From: Pontibacter roseus DSM 17521
GTDB taxonomy: Bacteria; Bacteroidota; Bacteroidia; Cytophagales; Hymenobacteraceae
Direction of reading: 5' to 3'
Length of the DNA: 64,000 bases
NCBI RefSeq assembly: GCF_000373265.1
Contig: NZ_KB890768.1
Coordinates: 152,664-216,663 of the forward strand
Positions 53,384 to 63,218 of this stretch are shown here, in pieces (the first letter of the stretch is position 1; every line of letters starts with the position of its first letter). The position numbers and the translations under genes are program-made. A model generated the notes under the pieces. The model searched no databases. It saw only the letters and a program-made list of their open reading frames with translations, and had not been told where the DNA came from.

Positions 53384-54466
53384 ATGACCAACAAAATATT
53401 CTTCACGCCTGGCCCATCAGAGCTATACCCTACCGTTGCGGCGCACATGCAATCTGCGATGGAAAACAAGATTGGCAGCATCTCGCACCGCAGCCAGCAG
53501 TTCAAGGAGATTTATGCGCATGCCGTGGCGGGTCTGCGCCAGCTGCTGCAACTGCCTGATAACTACGAGGTGCTGTTCCTCTCTTCGGCCAACGAGGTAT
53601 GGGAACGCGCTATTCAGAACCTTGTCAAGGAGGAGAGCTTCCATTTGGTGAACGGGGCCTTCTCGAAGCGTTTCTATGAGGTGGCGGGCGAACTGGGCAG
53701 AAAAGCCAGTAAGCATGAGGTGCCATTTGGGGAGGGTTATACCCCAGAGCAAGTGGCTATACCTGACGCGGCGGAACTAGTGGCGCTCATCCACAACGAG
53801 ACAAGCTCGGGCGTCGCTATACCTGCCGATGCCATTAGCCGCTTCCGCCAGGTGGCACCTCCCAATGCTTTGCTGTTCGTAGATGCCGTGTCGTCGCTCC
53901 CACATCCGGCTTTTGATTACAGCCAAATTGACTCAATATATTTCTCGGTTCAGAAGTGCTTTGGTTTGCCTGCGGGTTTGGGCGTGTGGCTGCTGAATGA
54001 GCGCTGTATAGAGAAGGCGCATGCACTGCAACGACAAGGTATGAGCCTCGGCTCCTACCATTCCATACCTGCGCTACTCGAAAAAGCCAAAGCCAATCAG
54101 ACGCCCGAAACACCCAACGTGCTCAACCTATACCTGTTGGGCCAAGTAGTGGCCGATATGAACAGTAAAGGTATAGCCACCATCCGGCAGGAAACCGAAA
54201 CAAAGGCCAGACTCATTTACGACTTCCTGGAGAGCAGCGAGAACTTTACCCCAGCCGTGCAGGATGCTACTTTCCGCTCCCCCACCACCATTGTGGCCAA
54301 CACCGAAATCCCGTCTTCAGAAATCAACAAGCGGTTGGCCCCCTTTGACATGGCAATTGGCAGCGGCTACGGCAGCCACAAAGAAGCGCAGGTGCGCATC
54401 GCCAACTTCCCGGCACACTCCATCAGCCAAGTAGAAGCGCTAGTGAATAGACTGGAAGAGTTATAA
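53384..54466 (+). CDS. class V aminotransferase, probable phosphoserine transaminase
   Basis: A 360-residue PLP enzyme of class V. It starts with FFTPGPSELYPTV, has the cofactor Asp in LLFVDAVSSLP and the Schiff-base Lys in FSVQKCFGLPAG. It is not a classical SerC and also resembles alanine-glyoxylate aminotransferases. Because it lies by the SerB-SerA fusion, phosphoserine transaminase is the best guess, which would complete the serine pathway here; this assignment is inference. Confidence 0.88.
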   Translation: MTNKIFFTPGPSELYPTVAAHMQSAMENKIGSISHRSQQFKEIYAHAVAGLRQLLQLPDNYEVLFLSSANEVWERAIQNLVKEESFHLVNGAFSKRFYEVAGELGRKASKHEVPFGEGYTPEQVAIPDAAELVALIHNETSSGVAIPADAISRFRQVAPPNALLFVDAVSSLPHPAFDYSQIDSIYFSVQKCFGLPAGLGVWLLNERCIEKAHALQRQGMSLGSYHSIPALLEKAKANQTPETPNVLNLYLLGQVVADMNSKGIATIRQETETKARLIYDFLESSENFTPAVQDATFRSPTTIVANTEIPSSEINKRLAPFDMAIGSGYGSHKEAQVRIANFPAHSISQVEALVNRLEEL

Positions 54467-54551
54467 AGTTGAGAAATTAATAAGTTTGAAAGTTGGAGAG
54501 TTAGTTGGCCAAGACGAGAGAGCGACTGCCTTTTGAACCCACAAGAGCAAA

Positions 54552-54594
54552 AACGCCCCTCTTCGCTAAAATTGGTTTAGCAAAGAGGGGCGTT
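54552..54594. terminator. bidirectional terminator between convergent genes
   Basis: Arms 54552-54570 and 54576-54594 pair over 19 bases with one mismatch, five-base loop. Confidence 0.8.
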
Positions 54595-54637
54595 GAAATT
54601 CATAAGTCTTACTCTTCAGACTTTTTAACTCCTACAT

Positions 54638-55171
54638 TTAAAAGACTTGGCTTATCTCCTGCTTCAAAAAGCTGAGGGCGCGGGCGGTGGGGTCCACCTC
54701 TTCTGTGAGCACGTTCTCCAGGATGCGCTTAGCCAGGTCGGTGCCTTTCGATTTATCGGGCATCGTCTGGTAAGATTTGTTGATGAGGTTGACCACCTCT
54801 TCCCGCGCGCGCTTCACCTGCTGCCAGGCCTGGTCGGTCATGTATACCTGCTGCGACATGTTGTGATTGAACTCGTTGCGGATTTCGGTGAGGAGCAGAC
54901 GGTGATAGTCGGTGGCGTTGTGGCCCGAGCCGCTCACGCGCAACAGCAGGTTGCTGGGCGTGATGCGCTCCAGCAGCAGCGTGATACGCTCGTAGGCCTG
55001 CAGCCGGATAGGCGTCACGACCTCGGCATTTTTCTGGCGCAGTTCCAGCAGGCGCAGTTTGTAGTCGCGCTCCAGGTGGTTCTTCACCAGGGAGTAGGCC
55101 ACGGCAGCCACCAGTATGGCTGGTATGCTAATTTTAAGTATGTCCAGTATAATTTGGCCGGTATCTTCCAT
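54638..55171 (-). CDS. conserved hypothetical membrane-anchored protein
   Basis: A 177-residue protein with one N-terminal membrane helix (about 10-28), a charged helical region (30-70, LLELRQKNAEVVTPIRLQAYERI) and a soluble helical domain to the end. The layout is familiar from uncharacterised Bacteroidota proteins, but I cannot name a function. It diverges from the IscA-type gene. Confidence 0.75.
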   Translation of the reverse strand: MEDTGQIILDILKISIPAILVAAVAYSLVKNHLERDYKLRLLELRQKNAEVVTPIRLQAYERITLLLERITPSNLLLRVSGSGHNATDYHRLLLTEIRNEFNHNMSQQVYMTDQAWQQVKRAREEVVNLINKSYQTMPDKSKGTDLAKRILENVLTEEVDPTARALSFLKQEISQVF

Positions 55172-55329
55172 GTTTGCGTGTAATTGAGCCTTAAATATCG
55201 TAAAAAATTAATTCAGGTCAGCATGAATCATTTGGAGCACAGACCTGTTTATGTAGTACAAGAATGCAGCCGCAGCTTTTTAACAAGTAATTCCGTAACT
55301 TGCGGCTCCATTTCAAATTGACTTAGACT

Positions 55330-55677
55330 ATGGCAACTGAAACAAAAACTGCACCGATAGCACTTACTGAAAGAGCGCTGGCTGAAGTTAGAAATATAAT
55401 GCAAGAGAAAAGCGTACCTGCCGAATACGGACTCCGTGTTGGCGTGCAGGGCGGCGGCTGTTCCGGCATGTCCTACCTGTTGGGCTTCGACAAAGTGAAG
55501 GACTCTGACGAGGTATACAACTTGGACGGCCTGAACCTGATTATGGACAAGAAGCACGCGATGTATGTGCTGGGTATGGAAGTTGACTTCCAGGACGGCC
55601 TGAACGCGCGCGGTTTCGTCTTCAACAACCCACAGGCCAAGAGCACCTGCGGTTGCGGAAGCTCCTTCTCTGCATAA
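55330..55677 (+). CDS. iron-sulfur cluster carrier, IscA/ErpA/HesB type
   Basis: A 115-residue A-type carrier that takes Fe-S clusters to target proteins. The three cluster Cys are in GGCSGMSY and the C-terminal STCGCGSSF. Length and motif spacing are typical. It stands alone, without isc or suf genes close by, and is followed by a strong terminator. Confidence 0.95.
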   Translation: MATETKTAPIALTERALAEVRNIMQEKSVPAEYGLRVGVQGGGCSGMSYLLGFDKVKDSDEVYNLDGLNLIMDKKHAMYVLGMEVDFQDGLNARGFVFNNPQAKSTCGCGSSFSA

Positions 55678-55703
55678 GCATACCTTCTTTCTCTTTAGAA
55701 AGG

Positions 55704-55738
55704 CAAAGCCCGGCTGTTATGGCCGGGCTTTGTTTGTT
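55704..55738 (+). terminator. intrinsic terminator after the IscA-type gene
   Basis: An 11-bp perfect hairpin (55704-55714 with 55722-55732), seven-base loop, then a T-rich run. Confidence 0.85.
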
Positions 55739-55888
55739 TTTGGCTTGAGCATTCTGCTTGAGAAACAGCTCACATATAAGCTATGTTATATAAATTATAA
55801 ACTTTCAAATTTATATTACTTAATATAAAAATTCAGTTTCTGCCTATACAACATATGCCTATCTTTATATAGTGAAAAATTCACAAAA

Positions 55889-56090
55889 AAAGGGTGTGAC
55901 GCAAACACACCCTTTATCCGGAACGAAGTGCATCTGTTGCAAGTTAGATGTACTTCTTAAAGTTGTGATTCTGTTGACGCAGGCTTCACAACTGGTCCTA
56001 AAATTTCCTGCTCTATATGAAGTGTTGACGCACAACTTATAGAAGTATTCTAAATTTAAAGCACATGCCCTTAGGGTGTGTGCTTTTTTT
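55889..56090. ncRNA. candidate structured RNA or palindromic element in AT-rich gap
   Basis: Within a 540-bp gap with no gene. A hairpin at 55889-55898/55906-55915 ends in a T run on the minus strand. A 14-bp hairpin at 56058-56071/56073-56086 (two G-T pairs) ends in seven T on the plus strand. Between them are a hairpin 55925-55935/55946-55956 and an overlapping 17-base inverted repeat 55951-55967/56031-56047 (two mismatches); these two cannot form together. A GTTGACGCA-like word occurs three times. It could be a small RNA, a switch-like leader or a decayed palindromic insertion. No known family is recognised. Confidence 0.45.
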
Positions 56091-56218
56091 AATTTGCTTA
56101 ACAAAGGTTGTTTATTTTATAAACTTATACAAAATATGTACGGTTTATATTTTGATTACTTTTTTGATTTTTTTACTGGTCCTAAGGGGTATAACAACAA
56201 TAAAATAGTTAATCAGTC

Positions 56219-57106
56219 TCAAAAAGTTCTCGTCATACTCGCCGGCACCACCAGGATAAAATCCGCTTTCTGTTTGTTCTCATCCAATAAACTCTCCAAA
56301 TCTTCCTGCAGCACGGTGGTGATGGTCAGGGTCTTGAGCTGCGGCTTCCCTTGTTTAAGGTACCAGCCAATTCCTTCGAAGTTATCAGAGTGGTAGGCGC
56401 CGTTGAGGTGCAGTAGCTTTTTGCCGCTGTTCACCTGCTGCAGGATGAAGTGCGCCATGGTGGCATCTTTGAGGGCCTGCGCCTGCACAATGTTCTCGCT
56501 CTTGGTGTTGCCGTGGGTGCTGTTGCCGAACATGGAAAGCATGTTTTTATACCCCGGCAGACTCATGTTCACGCGCACAGGCAGCGGCGCAATGAAACTC
56601 CTTCCGTCTTCCGACACCTGCTCCAGCGCCTTCAGGCTCCCACCCGATACCATGGCCGCATAGCGCCTCGGCACGTTGGTGGCCACGAAAGGTATAGCTG
56701 CTTCTTTGGCGAAACGGACAACAGGCTTGTAGTCTGTCTTGTAGTTCGGCCAGGGCCTCGCCTCCTGCTCAAAATTATTCTCCGGCACCTGCCCCGCCAG
56801 GTACTCGTTCAGCACCAGCTGCACATCGGCCTCAAACATCTCGGCACCAATTGCGAAGCTCTTCTGGTGCGTCCGGTGCAGGTCTTTGGCTACCTCCAGT
56901 TGCAGCCAATGTGCAATCGGGTCATTGTGCTGCTCCCCAAAAAGCACCACGTCGGCCTGCTGCAACTCCTCCAGCATGTCGCCATACTTGACCTGTTTGC
57001 CCTTCGCCGTGAAAAGCTGGTAGGCGGGTTTGTCTTTATTGTTTGCGGTGGCTATACCTGTGGTGAACATGAGCAGCAGGAGTGTGAGAAGTGAAAGTTT
57101 GGTCAT
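56219..57106 (-). CDS. ChaN/Tiki-family exported protein (haem-binding uptake type)
   Basis: A 295-residue protein with a signal peptide (about 1-21) and a ChaN fold: VVLFGEQHNDP, GAEMFEADVQ, ATNVPRRYA and LNGAYHSD. ChaN of Campylobacter binds haem and the wider Tiki superfamily includes metalloproteases; which applies here is open. Unlike many ChaN proteins it lacks a lipobox. It stands alone on the minus strand. Confidence 0.88.
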   Translation of the reverse strand: MTKLSLLTLLLLMFTTGIATANNKDKPAYQLFTAKGKQVKYGDMLEELQQADVVLFGEQHNDPIAHWLQLEVAKDLHRTHQKSFAIGAEMFEADVQLVLNEYLAGQVPENNFEQEARPWPNYKTDYKPVVRFAKEAAIPFVATNVPRRYAAMVSGGSLKALEQVSEDGRSFIAPLPVRVNMSLPGYKNMLSMFGNSTHGNTKSENIVQAQALKDATMAHFILQQVNSGKKLLHLNGAYHSDNFEGIGWYLKQGKPQLKTLTITTVLQEDLESLLDENKQKADFILVVPASMTRTF

Positions 57107-57165
57107 CGTATCGTTATTACTCGTTAACAGGCCGTTCGTTCGGGAAATCTATTCGGTTTAATGGA

Positions 57166-57705
57166 TTAGAGTACTTTCCTGTTTTCTAATTCTTCGCATA
57201 CCAGCCGCTCTAACTCTTTATATTTAATCTGGAGCGAATTTGCTGTAATGGACAAGGGTGTTCCATACATCCTGTGATTTGCCTGAATCGCTTTTCTGGA
57301 AAACATATTGGTAGCGCGCTCCATGTATTTCTCGGGGTTGTTCGTATGCACTAGCAGTATCTTGTTCGATGCTATCTCCAAAGTTTCTACGCCAGTTATA
57401 TCCTGCCACTCAATTAAACCGACGCTTACTGCACTCGAGTTATCTATGATTCCTTCTTCACTAATCGTCAGCCCCACTTTTTTGTCGAACAATTTTCTAA
57501 GCATGTACACTGCACCTAAACCAAAAAACAGCACTGCAGCAACTCCAGCTATCCGTATAAGCTCCTCACTTCTTAATATTGGGGATATAAAGATGGCTGG
57601 CTCGATTGCAAAGAAAACTCCTGTAAAGACGAATGCTACGGCTCCCACCAAGAAGAGGGTTATTTTAGCTTTGTTAAGCGGTATTTCTATGCTCTGGTTC
57701 ATCAT
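57166..57705 (-). CDS. STM3941-family membrane protein
   Basis: A 179-residue protein with two membrane helices near the N terminus (about residues 13-35 and 52-70) and a soluble C-terminal domain (LTISEEGIIDNSSAVSVGLIEWQDI). This matches the STM3941 family of unknown function. The frame is open to a TTG at 57729; two adjacent ATGs at 57705 and 57702 are better starts. Confidence 0.75.
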   Translation of the reverse strand: MMNQSIEIPLNKAKITLFLVGAVAFVFTGVFFAIEPAIFISPILRSEELIRIAGVAAVLFFGLGAVYMLRKLFDKKVGLTISEEGIIDNSSAVSVGLIEWQDITGVETLEIASNKILLVHTNNPEKYMERATNMFSRKAIQANHRMYGTPLSITANSLQIKYKELERLVCEELENRKVL

Positions 57706-57792
57706 CAAATATGCAGCTTTCCCTATCAAGTTACAAAAAAATAGCCGGCCCCGAAGAGCCAGCTATCTAAATCTATACCTTTACCTGACAGG

Positions 57793-59124
57793 CTATACCC
57801 TGTAAAACAGCCACTTCGACAGTTCTTTGTAGTTGATTTTCTTGCCATACATCAGGATGCCTACGCGGTAGATGCGGGAGGCAATCCAGGTGGTGAAGAT
57901 GAAACCCAGCACAAGTAGCGCCATGGAGAGCAGCAACTCACTGGCAGGAACTCCAAACGGCACGCGCACCATCATCACGATAGGCGACGTGAATGGAATA
58001 ATCGACATCCAGAACGCCACCGGCCCATCCGGGTTCTTAATCACCACCGTGTACGACATGATGAACGAGATGATGAGCGGGATGGTAATCGGGAACATAA
58101 ACTGCTGCGTATCCGTCTCGTTGTCCACGGCGGCGCCTATGGCCCCGAACAGCGAACCGTACAGCAGGTATCCGCCCAGGAAGTAGAACAGGAAACAACC
58201 GATAATCAGCGGGAAGTTAAGGTTAGCGATGGCACCGCTCACTTCTGCCAGTGTCTCGCTGTTGGAGGCGGCCTCTTCGGTTTGCTCTTCCTCACCGGCA
58301 GCGGCGGCTCGTCCGGCCTGCAGTTGCTCTATGGGCGTAGGCGCAGGTTTTATGCCGAAAGCCGCCTGCACACCGCCCACCACAATGGTAGACAGCACCA
58401 CCCAAAGCAGAAACTGCGTCAGGCCCACGCCGGCTATACCTACTATCTTGCCCATCATCAGCTGAAACGGCTTCACCGATGATATCATCACCTCCACAAT
58501 GCGGTTGGTCTTCTCCTCTATCACGCCACGCATAATCTGCACGCCATACAAGAAGATGAAGAAGTAAATGATAACCGCCCCAATGATACCCGCTCCGGAG
58601 GTCACCCATACGTTACTGTCCTGTTCGCCACGCTCACTCAGGTTGACAGTGGTCACATCAATGTTCGCTTTCATGCTGTTGAGCATGTCGCGGTCTATAC
58701 CTGAGGCCACAAAGCGCTGGTTTTCAATCTCGTTCTCCAGCATGTTCTCCAGCCTGAACTTCACCTGCAGGCTCGTGTTCTTCTTGGAGTAGATGCGTAT
58801 ACCTTCCGGGTTGTCTAAATCCAGTTTCGGGATGTGCAGCAGGGCCGTGTAATCGGTTTCCTGGTATACCGTCTTGGCCTGGTCCAGCGAGCCGGCGACA
58901 GGTATGAGTTTAAGGTCCTCCTTGCTCTCCAGCTTATCCAGGAACAGGCCGCTCTCGTCGAGCACCATCACGGTTTCATCACTGTCGGAGATGGTGGCGA
59001 GCCAGGCAGGTATGACCATGAAGGCGGCCAGCAGCAGCGGCGTCAGGAAAGTCATGATGATGAAGCTCTTCTTCCGCACCCGTGTCAGATATTCGCGCTG
59101 TATGATTAGCCAGATTTTATGCAT
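57793..59124 (-). CDS. ABC exporter permease (NatB-like)
   Basis: A 443-residue permease of the ABC-2 type. One helix at about 20-42, a large extracytoplasmic domain (about 45-170), then five or so helices including GVIEEKTNRIVEVMISSVKPFQLMMGKI, the family signature. An acidic Ala/Glu-rich loop (about 278-305) interrupts the membrane region. It overlaps its ATPase gene by eight bases. By analogy with NatAB it may export sodium or a small molecule; the substrate is unknown. Confidence 0.92.
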   Translation of the reverse strand: MHKIWLIIQREYLTRVRKKSFIIMTFLTPLLLAAFMVIPAWLATISDSDETVMVLDESGLFLDKLESKEDLKLIPVAGSLDQAKTVYQETDYTALLHIPKLDLDNPEGIRIYSKKNTSLQVKFRLENMLENEIENQRFVASGIDRDMLNSMKANIDVTTVNLSERGEQDSNVWVTSGAGIIGAVIIYFFIFLYGVQIMRGVIEEKTNRIVEVMISSVKPFQLMMGKIVGIAGVGLTQFLLWVVLSTIVVGGVQAAFGIKPAPTPIEQLQAGRAAAAGEEEQTEEAASNSETLAEVSGAIANLNFPLIIGCFLFYFLGGYLLYGSLFGAIGAAVDNETDTQQFMFPITIPLIISFIMSYTVVIKNPDGPVAFWMSIIPFTSPIVMMVRVPFGVPASELLLSMALLVLGFIFTTWIASRIYRVGILMYGKKINYKELSKWLFYRV

Positions 59125-60028
59125 GGTGTGTCTCTTTTACTTTTCGGATGAAAATGTCGTTGATGCTTGGCACCAGTTCCACGAAGGAGTGCACCTCCAC
59201 CCGCTGAATCAGGTAGCGCAACAGGTCGTTGGGCGTGGCACCTTCCAGCAGCTTGATGGCGGCCCGGAACACGCCGTGGTTCTCGTGCTGCTCCAGCACC
59301 TCAAAATCCGGTGAGGTAATTAGCAGCCGCCCATTGCCTATGACCTGGAAGGTGTCTGTTTTGTAGGTGTCCTTGATTTCGCGTACGGGCCCGTCCAGCA
59401 CCTTGCGGGCGCGGTTGATGAGCGCAATGTTGTCGCATAGCTCCTCCACCGATTCCATGCGGTGCGTCGAGAAAATGATGGTGGCCCCGTTGTCGCGCAG
59501 GCGCAGGATTTCGTCCTTTATCAGGTTGGCGTTGATGGGATCGAAACCAGAGAAGGGCTCATCCAGGATGATGAGCGAGGGTTCGTGCATGACAGTGGCC
59601 ATGAACTGCACCTTCTGCTGCATACCTTTGGAGAGGTCCTCTATGTGCTTGTTCATCCACTCCTTTATCTCGAAGCGCGCCACCCACTCCTTTATGCGGG
59701 CCACGGCCTCGTCTTTGGACAGGCCCTTGAGCTGCGCTAGGTATAGCAACTGCTCGCCCACCTTCATCTTCTTGTACAGGCCCCGCTCCTCTGGCAGGTA
59801 GCCTATGTCTTTGATGTGGTCGGGCTTCAGGCGCTGGTCCTTGAAGTATATCTCACCGGAATCGGCACCGGTAATCTGGGTGATGATGCGTATGAGGGAG
59901 GTCTTGCCGGCGCCGTTTGGCCCCAGCAGCCCGAAAATACAGCCGGTCGGAATCACAAAGCTGACATTATCCAGGGCTGTGTGGTTGGCATAACGCTTGG
60001 TTACGCCTTCAATTCTAAGGATGCTCAA
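59117..60028 (-). CDS. ABC exporter ATPase (NatA-like)
   Basis: A 303-residue ATP-binding subunit: Walker A GPNGAGKTSL, signature LSKGMQQKV, Walker B LIILDEPFSGFDP and switch His in STHRMES. A C-terminal domain of about 80 residues (DUF4162-like) follows the ATPase core. It heads a two-gene operon with the permease and is driven by a well-formed promoter just upstream. Confidence 0.95.
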   Translation of the reverse strand: MSILRIEGVTKRYANHTALDNVSFVIPTGCIFGLLGPNGAGKTSLIRIITQITGADSGEIYFKDQRLKPDHIKDIGYLPEERGLYKKMKVGEQLLYLAQLKGLSKDEAVARIKEWVARFEIKEWMNKHIEDLSKGMQQKVQFMATVMHEPSLIILDEPFSGFDPINANLIKDEILRLRDNGATIIFSTHRMESVEELCDNIALINRARKVLDGPVREIKDTYKTDTFQVIGNGRLLITSPDFEVLEQHENHGVFRAAIKLLEGATPNDLLRYLIQRVEVHSFVELVPSINDIFIRKVKETHHA

Positions 60029-60051
60029 TGCGGTTCACCTTTTGGTTTATT

Positions 60052-60083
60052 CAAAAATAGCCTATTTCAGGATGTGTGACAAA
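60052..60083 (-). promoter_or_regulatory. full Bacteroidota promoter for the ABC exporter operon
   Basis: On the minus strand: TTTG (60083-60080), 20 bases, TATTTTTG (60059-60052). Boxes and spacing match the consensus; the leader to the ATG at 60028 is about 20 bases. Confidence 0.75.
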
Positions 60084-60165
60084 TAATATCAGTGGATGCC
60101 TATACTTAATCGACTAACCGAAGCATGGGCCACATCAACCGCGGCAGCCGCAGGACCAAGCAAAA

Positions 60166-60198
60166 AGAGCCTGCCTTTCATGCAGAAAGGCAGGCTCT
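60166..60198 (-). terminator. terminator of the grpE-dnaJ operon
   Basis: A 14-bp perfect hairpin (60166-60179 with 60185-60198), five-base loop, followed on the minus strand by a T run. Confidence 0.85.
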
Positions 60199-60222
60199 CC
60201 TATACCTGTGACAGGTGGGCTG

Positions 60223-61371
60223 CTACTGGAAGTAGTCTTTCACCTTCTCAAAGAAGCCCTTTTCGTTCTTGCCTGGGTGCGGCGCGAAGTTGTCTGACAC
60301 GCGCAGGCGCTCCAGCATGGCGCGCTCCTCACTGCTCAGCGACTTCGGCGTCCACACGTTGATATGTATCAGCTGGTCGCCTTTGCCATACCCGTTTATG
60401 TCTTTTACGCCTTTGCCACGCAGCCTGAAAATCTCGCCGCTCTGCGTGCCTGGCTTGATGGTGATTTTCACGCGCCCGCCAATGGTCGGCACCTCGATGT
60501 CGGCACCCAGCGCTGCATCCACAAAGCTGATGTACTGGTCAAATATCACGTTGTTGCCGTCGCGCTTCAGGCTTGGGTGCGGCTCCTCTTCAATCTGGAT
60601 GAGGAGGTCGCCGGGCACGCCGCCACGCTCGGGCACGTTGCCTTTGCCGCTCATAGACAGCTGCATACCGTCCATCACGCCAGCCGGCACGTTGATGGTG
60701 ATGACTTCTTCCTGTAACTCTCTGCCGCTTCCGTGGCAGGCTTCGCAGTTCTTGGTCACAATGCGGCCTTCACCGTTACAGGTAGGGCAAGTGGCCGTGG
60801 AGACCATCTGACCGAGCATGGTGTTCACCACCTTGCGTACCTGGCCGGAACCCTGGCAGGAGTTACAGGTCTGCATGTCGGTGCCGTTCTTGGCGCCGTT
60901 GCCGCCGCAGGTGCCACACGCCACATAGCGCTTCACCTTGATTTTCTTCTCTACGCCGTTAGCTACCTCTTCCAGGTTCAGCTTCAGCTTGATGCGCAGG
61001 TTGCTGCCTTTGCGTGTGCGTCGGCCGCCTCCCTGACGTCCGGCTCCCCCGAAGAAGCTCTCAAAACCGCCCCCGCCACCGAAGATGTCGCCGAACTGGG
61101 AGAAGATGTCCTCCATGTTCATGCCGCCTCCGCCGCCGAAGCCGCCGTTCATGCCCTGGTGGCCGAACTGGTCGTAGCGCTGGCGCTTCTGCTGGTCGCT
61201 CAGCACCTCGTAGGCCTCTGCCGCCTCTTTGAAGTTTTCTTCGGCCGTGTGGTCGTCCGGGTTCTTGTCAGGGTGGTACTTGATGGCCAGCTTACGGTAA
61301 GCCTTCTTTATCTCTTCCTGGCTCGCCCCTTTGCTTACACCTAAAACCTCGTAATAATCTCTCTTGGCCAT
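60223..61371 (-). CDS. dnaJ: molecular chaperone DnaJ
   Basis: Hsp40 co-chaperone that stimulates DnaK. The 382-residue protein has the J domain (residues 4-68, with HPD in KYHPDKNP), a Gly/Phe-rich region with GGGGG tracts (about 75-120), four CxxCxGxG-type zinc repeats ([32 protein letters not shown]) and the C-terminal substrate domain. It follows grpE by five bases. Confidence 0.98.
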   Translation of the reverse strand: MAKRDYYEVLGVSKGASQEEIKKAYRKLAIKYHPDKNPDDHTAEENFKEAAEAYEVLSDQQKRQRYDQFGHQGMNGGFGGGGGMNMEDIFSQFGDIFGGGGGFESFFGGAGRQGGGRRTRKGSNLRIKLKLNLEEVANGVEKKIKVKRYVACGTCGGNGAKNGTDMQTCNSCQGSGQVRKVVNTMLGQMVSTATCPTCNGEGRIVTKNCEACHGSGRELQEEVITINVPAGVMDGMQLSMSGKGNVPERGGVPGDLLIQIEEEPHPSLKRDGNNVIFDQYISFVDAALGADIEVPTIGGRVKITIKPGTQSGEIFRLRGKGVKDINGYGKGDQLIHINVWTPKSLSSEERAMLERLRVSDNFAPHPGKNEKGFFEKVKDYFQ

Positions 61372-61376
61372 TTGAA

Positions 61377-61949
61377 TTAAGCTCCTATGATAACTTTCGC
61401 GAAACGGATTACCTTGTCGTTCAAGGTATAGCCCTTCTCGATTACGTCTACTATTTTGCCTTTCAGTTCCTCTGACGGAGCCGGGATTTGTGTGACCGCC
61501 TCGTGGAAATCGCTGTCGAAGTCGTCGCCTGTCTCAATTTGAATGGGCTTCAGTCCCTTGAGCTGCGTCACGTGCTTCAGTTTGTGGAACACCAGTTCCA
61601 GGCCCTGCAGCATGGCATCCAGCTCTTTGGTCGATTCCATGGACTGGCGCGCGCGCTCCATATCATCCAGCACAGGCAGCAGTTCAGTCATCAGGTCCTC
61701 GTTCGCGGTCTTCAGCAGTTCGCCCCGCTCTTTGCTTGTCCTGCGTCTGAAGTTCTCGAACTCTGCCATCAGGCGGATGTATTTGTCCTTCATCTCGGCC
61801 AGTTCGGCCTCCGCTTTGCTCTCCGAGCCTGCCTCAGCAGCTGCTTCGTCGGTCTCAGGTTGCACCTGGCCATTGGTTTCCTCTGTGTTGGCCGTGTTAT
61901 CTTGTACTTCTGCTTTTTCCTGCTCTTTCTTGATATCTTTATCTGACAT
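61377..61949 (-). CDS. grpE: nucleotide exchange factor GrpE
   Basis: Releases ADP from DnaK. A 190-residue protein with an acidic disordered head (1-45), a long dimer helix (about 48-110, [22 protein letters not shown]) and the C-terminal beta domain ([28 protein letters not shown] broken here by no gap). Cotranscribed with dnaJ. No CIRCE-like repeat is seen upstream. Confidence 0.96.
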   Translation of the reverse strand: MSDKDIKKEQEKAEVQDNTANTEETNGQVQPETDEAAAEAGSESKAEAELAEMKDKYIRLMAEFENFRRRTSKERGELLKTANEDLMTELLPVLDDMERARQSMESTKELDAMLQGLELVFHKLKHVTQLKGLKPIQIETGDDFDSDFHEAVTQIPAPSEELKGKIVDVIEKGYTLNDKVIRFAKVIIGA

Positions 61950-62057
61950 AATGCCTGAAGAATTATAGGTTGATAGGTCTATTTTGTCTTTTCAATTGTC
62001 TTGCCAAACCTGCTATTGTGCCATTCTGGCACTTGTCTGGCGGGTACAGGTCATAAA

Positions 62058-62094
62058 AAAATCGGTAGCAAGCCTTGCAGCCTCTACCGATTTT
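62058..62094 (-). terminator. terminator of obgE
   Basis: An 11-bp perfect outer stem (62058-62068 with 62084-62094) followed on the minus strand by T residues. Confidence 0.8.
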
Positions 62095-62116
62095 GAAGAC
62101 ACGATTGGCTGACACA

Positions 62117-63109
62117 CTAACTGGTGAGCGCCTCCCAAATCATGTCCTTCAGTTTGGTGATGTTCTTCTGCGTGATGCTGGAGATGAACACGGCCGGTAT
62201 ATCTTTGGGCAGGGTTTCGCGCATCTCGGTTTCCAGCTCATCGTCAATCATATCGGTTTTGGTGATAGCCAGGATGCGTTTCTTGTCCAGCAGCTCCGGG
62301 TTGTATGTCTCCAGCTCCTTTATCAGGATGTTGTACTCCTCCGCAATGTCGGGGCTCTCGCATGAAACCATAAACAGCAGCATGGAGTTCCGTTCGATGT
62401 GTCGCAGGAAGCGCAGCCCAAGCCCCTTGCCCTCCGAAGCGCCCTCAATGATACCCGGTATATCAGCCATCACAAAGGATTTGTAGTCACGGTAGGCCAC
62501 CACGCCCAGGTTAGGCTCCAGGGTGGTGAAGGCGTAGTTAGCAATCTTGGGCTTAGCCGCTGACACCACCGAAAGCAAAGTGGACTTTCCGGCGTTCGGG
62601 AAGCCCACCAGTCCCACGTCGGCAAGCAGTTTAAGTTCCAGTACCACCCACTCGTCTATACCTTCCTCGCCTGGCTGTGCATAGCGCGGCGTCTGGTTGG
62701 TGGGCGACTTAAAGTGCGCATTGCCCAATCCGCCGCGTCCGCCGGGTGTCAGGATGATTTCCTGCCCATCCTCGGTTATCTCGCACATGAACTCGCCTGT
62801 CTCGGCGTTGCGGGCAATGGTACCGAGTGGCACTTCCAGCACTTCGTCCTTGCCCTGGGCGCCCGAAGAGTGGCTCGGGCCACCGCCCTGCCCATTCTCA
62901 GCAATAACATGTTTGCGGAATTGAAGGTGCAGCAATGTCCAGAGCTGCGAGTTGCCGCGCAGGATAACATGGCCTCCCCTGCCCCCGTCTCCTCCATCAG
63001 GGCCGCCCATGGCAGTCCTTTTGTCGCGGTGCAGGTGCGCTGAGCCAGCGCCTCCGTGCCCTGAGCGGGAACAGATTTTTACGTAATCGATGAAGTTGGA
63101 TTGGGCCAA
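62117..63109 (-). CDS. obgE: Obg family GTPase
   Basis: Essential GTPase in ribosome maturation and stress response. The 330-residue protein has the Gly-rich Obg fold (residues 1-158, [14 protein letters not shown]), then a G domain with GFPNAGKST (G1), DIPG (G3) and TKTD (G4). The expected N terminus [12 protein letters not shown] begins at a TTG, with no usable ATG upstream. It lacks an extra C-terminal domain. Located downstream of adk. Confidence 0.97.
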   Translation of the reverse strand: MAQSNFIDYVKICSRSGHGGAGSAHLHRDKRTAMGGPDGGDGGRGGHVILRGNSQLWTLLHLQFRKHVIAENGQGGGPSHSSGAQGKDEVLEVPLGTIARNAETGEFMCEITEDGQEIILTPGGRGGLGNAHFKSPTNQTPRYAQPGEEGIDEWVVLELKLLADVGLVGFPNAGKSTLLSVVSAAKPKIANYAFTTLEPNLGVVAYRDYKSFVMADIPGIIEGASEGKGLGLRFLRHIERNSMLLFMVSCESPDIAEEYNILIKELETYNPELLDKKRILAITKTDMIDDELETEMRETLPKDIPAVFISSITQKNITKLKDMIWEALTS

Positions 63110-63141
63110 ATCAGGTAATGCTAATAGGTATAAGTTTCAGT

Positions 63142-63180
63142 GCAAAAGCAACCTGTCCGCTGGGGGCAGGTTGCTTTTGC
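63142..63180 (-). terminator. hairpin between adk and obgE
   Basis: Stem of 14 perfect bases (63142-63155 with 63167-63180) extended by three more pairs. The T run on the minus strand is short, so it may only partly stop transcription into obgE. Confidence 0.65.
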
Positions 63181-63218
63181 CTGTTGTAATCATGTATGTA
63201 GAAAGCGCGCTGCAGCTC

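Noticed and set aside
55865..56104. 79-codon minus-strand frame in the structured AT-rich segment
   Set aside because: Cys-rich and spanning two terminator-like hairpins; the base pairing explains the sequence better than coding does.
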